Shown here piece by piece: positions 50,870 through 61,000 of a stretch of DNA of 64,000 nt. Within the stretch, counting starts at the first letter, position 1; each line of letters starts with the position of its first letter. The notes beneath the pieces were generated by a model. The model saw only the letters and a list, made by a program, of their open reading frames with translations. It made no database searches and had not been told where the DNA came from. A program made the position numbers and the translations under genes. This DNA is from Amyelois transitella (Eukaryota > Arthropoda > Insecta > Lepidoptera > Pyralidae). The stretch covers positions 4,886,001-4,950,000 of the forward strand of contig NC_083512.1 of assembly GCF_032362555.1 (NCBI RefSeq). Direction: 5' to 3'.

Positions 50870-52061
50870 TTCCTCTGAAAAACAATAACCACAGAAGAAA
50901 CAGGTTGCTTTAGCTTAGGTAGAAAGTTTTGCAACTTACTATTTACATAAACAATATTAATGAATTAAACAAGGTATTCTTTTCGCTCAACAAAACCGAT
51001 TTTCATAAACACAAAAAGGCTAAAAAGGTTTTGGTTTGGTAGATTATATTTTGACATTTGTTGAGTTTGACACTTGACACTGAGTGACAACAACATAATT
51101 TTTCTTGCTCTTCTAGATGGTCATAGGTACACATACATAAATACAAACCATCACGCCTGTTTGCCATTGGGGTAGGCAGAAACTATGGAATTCCACTAGA
51201 TAGGTACAGGTCATAGAAAATAAATTAATAGAATTAGTAATGTTTTTAAATCTCTGAGAACTAGAAATAAGGGCTTGGACAGCTTGCCAAAGTTGCGGAA
51301 TCTGATATGAATACAATCACCTTAAAACCTGCGCTTAAAACATAAAATGACATCATGAACAAGTCACGATCGTCGCGATCAAATGACGAAGTGTCATCGC
51401 TAAATGTAAGCAATCGCCGGCACGCTGCACGAATTTTCAACATAGCTTTATTTTGTCAATATTTTCGGAGCGGCTTTAAAGCCAAAGCTAAAAAATGGTA
51501 AAAACAAAACACAAATGTATGTAGTAAAAAATAAAGATGACAATATCATTTCAGTCAAAGTCAAAGTCAATGTCAATACAAAACAATCGAAATCGACGAT
51601 AAGTCTTGCACAAGGTTGATGAAGTAGAATTAGTTTGTTCCATACTTTGAGCCGTATTGTATCGTAAATAATTGTATTATTTGTTGTTTGTTTACGCCCT
51701 TGTTTGTGCGGCTACAATCTAATCTATATTCTACAACCATAAATATAGCAGGCGAAGGTTAGCAACATTTATAAAACTGATTTGATTAAAGCATGGCCTT
51801 TTTGGAATTAGTCTTTGTATTACTTATTCCTTTGATAAAGTCTTGTTTCTGTGAAAGTTCGATCTAACAAGTGACTTGTTTCTACAGCTTGATTCCAAGT
51901 CTTATTTATATGCACGATATGGTTGGTTTCGAATTTCGATGTGATCTTGAGGGCAGTGACACATTTCTTGAACTTAAAAGGGTGTTGTATTGTGAGTGAC
52001 TCATCCGTAATATTTAGTTGGGGCGTCAATTTAAAGAAATAATTTCTTTAAGGATCGGAAC
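50870..52061. promoter_or_regulatory. Divergent intergenic region between two start codons
   Basis: This is the shared 1.2-kb upstream region of the thioredoxin-domain gene (-) and the winged-helix/phosphorylase gene (+). Clusters of TTGACA/GTCAA motifs occur at 51,050-51,095 and 51,550-51,580. A LINE tail fragment lies at 51,130-51,187. No TATA box stands out. The minus frame at 51,261-51,443 is probably incidental. Confidence 0.45.
51130..51187 (-). repeat. LINE 3' tail fragment
   Basis: ACATACATAAATACAAACC, then CACGCCTGTTTGCC, then GGGGTAGGCAGAAACTA is a diverged reverse complement of the LINE end at 12,380-12,435. Confidence 0.6.
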
Positions 52062-55000
52062 ATGATGGCAGATGCAATAGAAGAGAAGGTGGTTATGACA
52101 CCAAAATGTAAAACAGCGACATCAACCACACTGGTTGTGGAGAGAAAAGCAGTAGAACCTGAAGCAAGTGATAAAATTCATGTGGCTGGAGGAGACCACA
52201 CTGGCATCATTATTAACAAAGAAGAAGTTTACGGTTGGTATATCTACTAATTAATTAAATATAATTCTTAACTAGCTTTAAATAAAAGTTCCTGTTTACA
52301 AACATACATTATTTGGATACAGGTTTAACTCGCCAATATAGTAGTTAAGAAAGAGCTATAGGTAATTTCATTTAAATATATGAATATGGTTTTTTTTAAT
52401 TCACTAAACATCTTTAAGTAGTAATTAGTACCAACAAAGTTTGTTAATTTTTTTAATTAATAAAATAACATAAATTTTCTAGTAAAATCATTCATCAATA
52501 TTTTGCATACTGTTTATGTCTAAAATGATGGATAATAATACAGAGCTGTTGTGTACATTTTTGTTTTGTCTGAACTATATATGTAGTATTCTTAGTTATA
52601 TACTATGTAGTAATAGGCTATTTGACTGTATTAAAAATATACATTTCTTTTATGTCATCAGTCTTAATATTATTTTTTTGGAGCGATTTGTAATAACGCG
52701 AGATAAAAATATTGCATTATTTAAACAAAATCCGTCTCAGAAAATTTGGTTTTTATATGCAGCTGTCACGTGACTAAAAACGAACGTGATTGGCTATTTC
52801 TATTATGACGTCAATTATCCATAAACAGACTGTGGATCGTACCGTTCCTTAGTGTTCGCTATTATTTTTCAAGATTTTATAAGTGTTTGATCGCTCAGGT
52901 TTACTCAGATAACGTAGGTATTTAATAATGGAAACCAATTCCGCGAAAGCTGACAGTTGAAACCTACCAAAAGTGGACGCAATAATGGTTGGAAGAAGAA
53001 ATCTGGATTGTCTTCTTCAAAGACAATCCAGATTTCTATGCTGCCGAACTGAGGAATGTGAAAACATCAATGTAAGTATATCTTGGTAACCACTGATCTG
53101 AGATCATGATCTGAAACCACTTCTTACGAATATTCAAATCCATCGGCATAGAAAAAAACAGTTTCGTAGGAGATTTTATTGTTGTATTAGTGCATTGAGG
53201 CACTGCACAACATTTATAGGAACTCATTTTAATAATTTTCACACATATGACGTAGCACAAGTTAAATAAAACAAGAGGAAATCAAAACTTTTCGAAACAC
53301 CAACAAGCTTTGTATGATATTTACACGAAATTTACGTCACTGCATGCTATGGCCGCCATATTGCTAAAAGTCGCGTTTTGGCGGCATATTTGAATATTTC
53401 AGTTTCTTTTTCGATTTTTTAATAAAATAGCTGTAATAAAGGCAGAAAAGTATTTTTGTAGGGCTCCTTATAAACAAATAAATACCCTTAGATAGTTTTT
53501 AGAACTTTGTCAAATAGCCTATTAGTGTAGTTTTAAGATCTTCAGAATTTTAAATTCAATTGCAGTTTTTAAATCAAAATTATTATGTTAAACATTAAAA
53601 AAAATGTTTATCTATATTTTTGAGGAATTAATCATATTTTAATATGTATACTTTTCTTTTTAAATGAACAGAAAAGTTCTATCAAACAAGTCCTTGAACT
53701 CTGCAGTTTGATAACCATAATAGTGATAAAACCTATTTTACTGAGTTTTTTCTTTTGCCCTATATGCATATGTTTAATTTTCACTTTAAGAATAGGACCA
53801 CTCTATCTCTTTTTCATGGAATGTTGTAATTGATGACTATGGTTATAAGCAGAGATGGGTTCCCCTTTTAACAGGATAATAACAGTTATTCTTATCAAGG
53901 TAATACTAGCTTTGCTAGGTAGGGTGGAACATGGAAAAGTAACCTTTGTCCATATTCCCTTTAATTCAACTGTTATGCCATTTCTGCCACACTTACATTA
54001 GTGTTGGGATCAACACATCTCTAGGCACTGCCAGGCAAACCTATTTCGACCACTTCTGACTGCTCACAAAGGTAAGCAACATTCACTAGGTTGCCCAGGT
54101 TTACTTTAGTTTCAAAATCATTCACAATTTCAATCTGCTGTAAACATTGATCTCAGATATATATATGAAGTTTGTCCTTACTGTTTGCTTAATTAATAAT
54201 ATTACTACCATTATTTCTTCCTCTATTTGGAAATAATTAACTCTAGATGGAATTAAGCGAAGGATTAACATAGGCTTTATACCTTAATTTCTGGAAACTC
54301 CTATAAAAATAAAACATAGGGTTACTTATCAATCAATATCAAAATAAGACAATACTAAGAATAAAAAAGGATTATGCTTAGATGGTTTGGTCATGTGAAG
54401 AGTAGGTTAACTAAGCAAATGTACAAAGAGATTGTTGGAAGAGGAAGGCATACACATTATACCTAAGCTTTGATTGAATTGGGATGATCTGGAGAAAGAT
54501 CAATTATAGTGTACCTAAAACTGAAGAGCTTGCAGGTGATTGAGTTAAATCCAATACCATTGAACTATATTTTTTTATATACCTACTAATGTATGTATTA
54601 CACCGGATTCTCATTCTATGTATAGGCTTAAATAAGTACACCTTCTTTTTGGTGGGTGTTAATAATTATTGTGACCAATGCCATAATAGAATAAGCATAC
54701 AAAACAAGGCCATCTAGCTTTACGACAAATTACGTCATTATGAAGTCATAACGTAAGTGAATGCAATTTTAAAGAAACTTGATAAGTCTTGTCCTGCTCC
54801 ATACTAATGATTGATAATAATTAGGTTCATCAGATTGGTATCTTAATTTCATATTAGTAATATGCAGGGGAGCTTATGAATAGACATACTGTATGAACGA
54901 CGTCGTTAGTAGTTAATAATACCTACTTATATTAATGATGAAACATGTTCCTTCTGAAAACTCTGGTCAAGCCTTACCTAAGTGTTACTATTAACTGAAT

Positions 55001-58000
55001 GGGGATATGAATGTAAATGAAGTGAAAATTGCATAGGTATTACTATGCTTGGATTGCAGCAAGTGGAAAGATATAATGTAGTTTTTGCATATAACTATAC
55101 ATATAGTCACACTATATTCTGTGCGGGCCATAGTGTCAGTTTAAAATTGGATACCTACGTAAATGATACTCTGTAAGTGTTTAGTTAATTAGGTAAAGTT
55201 TTTATTCTATCTATTCCCCTCCAGGCATCTCCACAGGATGATTTGAAGTGCTATTATATTTATTGGAAAGTAACGGCAGTGTAAACTTTATAGTGATAAT
55301 AAGTTTCACAATAAAGTATTATTTGACCTGGGCTGTTCAATAATTTATGACGTCTCCACCACGCCTCCATTGGTACTTATGCCTACCTATTTTTGTAATG
55401 AAATGAGCATTGAACACGCACCAATGACTCATGCCTTCGTCGTTGTGGTTTTATTCCTTACTAAGAGTGTTTTCTATTATTATGGTTACAAACATAGATA
55501 TGCAAAGAACAAATAAATATAGGTACATTTGTAAGTCCTCGCTGTCCGATTCACAGGACCTCCTGAACTCAAGTTTTAGTGAAAGCCAATGGAATACTAG
55601 CGATTTCCCGCGGTTTCGCCCGTGGTAAATACATATCTTAAACATTTGCATATAATATACATTTTAAACGGTGAAAGAATTTTCATGATCTCCAGTGTTT
55701 CCGAATACAACAAAGCAATCAAAGTTACAAACTTTATCTCTTTGGTACCTAATTATACTAAAAATAGGCTTCATAAAGATCTTTTTTCTAGATAGGATGA
55801 AATAAAATTCCTGTTTATTATATTACTAGCTTTTGTTCGCTGTTTCTTGATGCTTCGATTCTGAACCATTAGCTTAATTAGAGCAGACAGCGAAAGTTCC
55901 TTAGCGTATGCCTACGCAGCGAAGTGCATTAATTAAGGTGCAATAGGCAACAAGGCACAGTTACGGTGAAGGAAAACATCGTGAGGAAACCTGCTTATTC
56001 ATGCAACTGGATGTGTAACCATTGATTGATCTTATACGGGATAACTTGCTCTACAAAGATTGCGAATCGGGAGTCGCTTCGTGTAAAAACCTAACTCACC
56101 GTTACGGGATCCATGGTCAGAGACATACCGGGACTATAGCCAAGTGAAAGAAGAGTCAATAAGATTCACTTATTCATTTTGCTATTTCCGTCTATTCATT
56201 ATGATTGGATTACATATACCTAATTGAATGATGGGCATAAAATAAAGTTCAACACTTTATTTTAACTACTTTGTCAGAATGACTAATGTGAAGCTAATAT
56301 CTATGAACGGAACAGAATCCATTGATATATTTATTTTGATTCATATCCATACTAATATTAAAATTGCGAAAGTGTGTTTGCTTGTTACGTCTTCACAGTT
56401 AAACCACTGAACCGGTCTGCATGAAATTTTGCATTCATTATAGTGTAGAGTACGGAAAAGAATAAGGGTACCTACTCATAAAGATAGTTAATCCATATTT
56501 AGGTACTTATAAAGTTAATTTATTTATATGTATTGAATACAGCCACTACGATTGGCGAAAATTCTATCAAGTATAAGGATTATTAGAAAGAAAATGAATG
56601 ATTATAATTTTTCTTCCAGAAAACGGAGTAACAGAGCCATGTCATGCGCAGCTAGAATTCAGAGTGTACCTAGTATCCGCTGCCAATGGATCCCACACTC
56701 GAGAAGCGAGGGCGTTAAGGTTCTGGTTCAAACCGCAGATGCCGCCCAGCGAAAGACCACACGAGGCACAGACTTTCTTCCGAGAACTCGTCAGCCCTCA
56801 AGATTTTCCGAAAGGTATTTCTAAACTAGTATTCGCTTTACTCTTATTTAAATAAAGTTACCATATTCCTGGTCCCGTAGGAATAACTAAAGAAGTAGCA
56901 TATCTATTTCGTTTTGTAAGGTCTGAATTATATACTGAACTGTTTTAAATGTGAAGAAGTAACAAACAAACTAATTAACTTATTACTTTCGTATTAATTT
57001 ATTTTCGCCTTAGATGTGTTATATAAAAAACCAAATAAGATATGGTCTACAAGTGTATTTTTTGTTGTAGTACTTTGTATGGTTTATAGAACTCCTAATT
57101 ACGACTGTATCATGACAATCAAATACCAAACAATGGACACCGGCTACACACGTATTAGCAAGAATTCTCAAGCCTTGACACAAACCATTTTATATGGCGA
57201 AAAGCAATGGTTGAATGATTAAGAACGTTGCTTATTTAGGCTTTAACTTCCAACTTTAGCCCAGGGCTTAACTATCTTCGGAATTGAAGTTATTGTGCAC
57301 CTCTTTGCCTTTAAGGAAATCCTTCCCCCTTTTCATTAAATTTAGTATGGATATGTGCCTCTACTACAAACGCGTATAAAATGTAGTTAGTAAATGAGGT
57401 AGACAACGCCAACAATCTCGAATATACTAATAATCTAAATTCAGCTGTACGGCTGTGTAAATTTGCATACAAATAATGTTTTTTGTCTGTTCCAGATTAC
57501 GTGGGCTTTATAAAAAAGATAATTAAATTAATGCAGCATAAGTATGACCAGCTGAAACTACTTGAAATAGAATTAAGACAAGAAGGACGTGGGTCGCCAC
57601 CCCCAGGTTGGTATTTTCTACATTTCCTTAAGCCTTAAAAGTTATTGGTTGATACGATACGATAGAAATTGAAATAATATTAGACAATACATACTTATAT
57701 ATACAGACAATACAACAAGTAGTAGATGTTACGGTATAAATTTAAACGGCATACTCTACTTGAAACTATAGGAATGATTTGTAAATCGTTTTGCATCTTA
57801 CGCAGATTTTCGTGCAGTTTTAAACTCAGAATTGAGGTGCAATATAAAAAAATTTAGGGTGTCCCAACTTACAACCATCAACTAAGACATCACATTCACC
57901 ACCAGAACTTTACTTTTCTAGTATTATATTATTCCAAATTCTATGTATATATCCACTATAACTGAACGTTATAAATTCTTAAACAATTTTGAAAAGACTA

Positions 58001-61000
58001 GAAAGCGCTGGGTTTATGAAAGAATCGCCTAATTTTGTAAAAATAAATAAATAGAACATTTGATAAAAAAAACTACTTACTTCTTCTAGACTATGTGCAT
58101 ATTTGTGTATTATAATATTATGTATTAATATTTGTCAATAAAAAATTATGTATTATTCTATTAATTTTAATTTTATTGTACAGAAGCAAATGGCGTTATT
58201 TCCAGTAAGGCCATAATATACGACTATCGTAATGGGTGTATGTATTATAATTTGGTAGTTTGCATGCGTTTGTCTGTACTGTATACACGTTTTCAGGACT
58301 AAGGCCGATACTATTCTAACTTGCAAGTTATATTTGTTTTCATAGTATCGGGTTTTGTCTTTCAGAATTGATCGACTGCAAACTTTACTTAAAAAAAATC
58401 ATACCTTTGAAACTAACGTTGTTTTTGTCCTATGTATTTGAGTATTTGAAACAATATAAGTATCTTAATTAAAATTATATTTATTTCAAATTAGATAGCT
58501 TTTTAATGTAGTTTAGAGGTTTAGTGTATTAGTTTTCTGTGTAATATTAACTTTTCTATTTATGTATGTTTATAAAGTATGGGTTCAATAGATGTTTCGT
58601 ACTATCATTTCTTTAGAATGTTTAGCTTCCAAGAAGTAATAAAGTTAGTGAAAAGTCTATATTGTTATTAAAAAAACGTTTAATTATCATTGAGTTCTTG
58701 GCATTTTGTTATCATTGTATCTGCCTGGAAAGAAGGTATAACTTCGGTTTAGGTAGTTATAAAAAATGTATAGCTAATTATTAGCTGCCAGGACACTGGA
58801 TGTGTTACCATAGCCATTCAATATGGATTAGGTTTACCTGTGGTCTGTGGATATTAGACGGGCATCACGTCGTGTTTATTACCTGATAGAACAAATCCAG
58901 CACCTCGGGCTCCTCCTAAAAGACGTGAGGATGCAACCGGGACTAAATCCAAGGGAATGAATATATATAATGAATGAATAATCCAGGGGCTGGATATATA
59001 TATATATATTCTGAATAGGCATAATATTCAGGACAAAAATTTGGGGAAATAAAAATTTGCTGTACATTTATTAATTCAATAATTTAGTAGTACCTACCAT
59101 ACATTTACGGTTACTTAAATTAAGTGGTTTGTGAGTGCACTTTACCAATAGAATTACTTATTTTAAATAATTTATATATATCTATAGAAATCGTTTCCAT
59201 GCATGTCATTTTATTAACCAAACACAAATTTCACGTTTCCAAATATTCAAATCCTTGTCTATTTCAGCATTCATTGATGACAGTGTTGCCAACCAAACGC
59301 CAATAATATCCGAGCAGAGAGTTTTGGATATGATCGAAAATGCTTATCCTAATCCATTAACTGTAGAAGACTTTGTCACGTAAGTTTTAATGACGTTTCA
59401 ATAAAATTTAGCTTCGTGTTCTAGCTTTTTTAAGAGAGAGAGGTCAAAGATTACAAACGGGACAAGGATTATGATTAAGGCATAGGGCACAACTATTCCT
59501 AACCTAGGTTACGGAGGACAGACGGCAGTCGCTCTGTTTAAAAGCAAGTAAACTCGTTAAATAGCCTCGGAAATGATAGGATTAACGGACCCCGGGCTCT
59601 GCAGCAGGGCGCTGTGGATGTGACCGGAATTGTACGAAGTACGAAGAAGAAAGTTTAAAGATTTTTCGTAGAATCTTTAAAAACCTAACGTATAATTGTT
59701 TTTGTTTGATGTTAATTAGTATCAGATTTACCTTTTATTTGCCGTTTTTGTTAACTCGCTATCTATTTGATTGCGAGATACGTAATTTGTCCTTTATCCC
59801 TTACTCGATTTGATTCTGTTTCAGAGCTGGAAAATGGTCAAAAGCAGAAGTAAAGGATGCCCTAGAATCGTTAGAAGAGAAAGGATTGACGCGCGCCATG
59901 TCCGATGGTCTATACATTCGACAACATAGTGTGGATACACAGGTTAGCTTAAGGCGCTACATTCAGATTACATGTACCTCGATGCGGGCGAGAGGCTCAC
60001 CCCGCGCGGGGCTCACCCCCGACCAGCTTACCCCGCTAGATCGCCGCTGCACCGTAGCCGCTGGCGCGTGACCTCACGTAACCCGAATAAAGTTTGCGAA
60101 TGCAATGGAGTCCGCATCAGAATATTTTATTGTTTTTGATACAATAAAATAATTTTACAAAAAAACATACATATATTAAATTACATTATAAGCAATGATA
60201 TAGTTGCGGATGTATGCAAAAATTTTGTATAAAATGAATAAGTTTGTAATGGTTTTAAAAAAACTACTCGTAATTACTTATTCGATTTCGTTCAATCAAC
60301 GGTAATTTACATAGTAATGTATATCATATATTTTTAGGGTTCCGTAGCCAAATGGCTACGGAACCTATGGTTTTCTATATATGGTTTTCTATCTTGGGTT
60401 GTCGTTGATGTCGGCGTCGGAATAATGCCATGACTATCTAAGTCCATAATATCAACTGTCGACTCCACACCATCCGCACTTCTCTGTTCGGACATTGTCA
60501 ACGACGATATCGGAGACAATTTATTTTTCCTAAAAATTAATAGGTAACAATCAAATAATGGGATAATGACTGTGATCGTGCCAAATGAAGAAAGCGAAGA
60601 AAAATAAACCCTGCGACGTCTTGCAGCTGAGGAGATACCCTGAATAATACAGTTACCTAGGAGTAAGTACCTATAGAAAAAGACAGAACAATCATCCAGT
60701 AAAAAGTACTGTTTCCGTAGGCAAAGACCAGGGCAACAACTAGTGACAGTATAACCGACGGCGGCGGAGCTGTTGTTTGTTGTTGTTTTATCTATCTATC
60801 TACCTACTGCCGCCCCGCCACAAGCCGGTATCAAATGAAATATTTTTCACCTTCAGTGTTTGCGGAGAAAATCTCAGTAGGCATCTATATGTCTATCTAT
60901 TAGTAAGTGTAATTAGTACCCACCATCTTAATAGGGTACCGGACAACTTTTCAGATTGTGTTTAAAAATAATCTTTATTTATTTATATATCCATAAAAAA

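Larger units (their letters stand above)
52611..53524. mobile_element. TIR element 1 (914 bp) carrying a THAP-domain remnant
   Basis: TAATAGGCTATTTGAC at 52,611-52,626 is repeated as a perfect reverse complement at 53,509-53,524. The interior is not repetitive within the window. On the minus strand it carries a THAP zinc-finger start (53,227-53,036). A target-site duplication is not clear: the flanks share only a GTAG-like sequence. It is probably a non-autonomous derivative of a THAP-transposase (P-element-like) family and lies in the first intron of the host gene. Confidence 0.65.
53853..56619. other. Long intron with repeat debris
   Basis: Part of the first intron of the host gene. It holds the LINE fragment at 54,366 and the second-family repeat at 55,880, plus AT-rich sequence. 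The segment at 55,520-55,630 is locally GC-richer, with TACTAGCGATTTCCCGCGG typical of worn LINE sequence. No additional exon seen. Confidence 0.45.

Noticed and set aside
51261-51443. 60-codon minus frame starting MLKIRAACRR in the divergent intergenic region
   Set aside because: No domain is seen and there is no room for further exons before the thioredoxin-domain gene. It lies in a promoter-like region and is probably chance, though a short upstream transcript cannot be excluded.
52997-53037. 18-bp hairpin as a transcription terminator
   Set aside because: This is nuclear DNA inside a transposon-like element; a bacterial-type terminator reading does not apply.
56552-56855. Two long overlapping plus frames
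   Set aside because: Only the frame through 56,620-56,814 has matching splice sites and phase; the other is its shadow.
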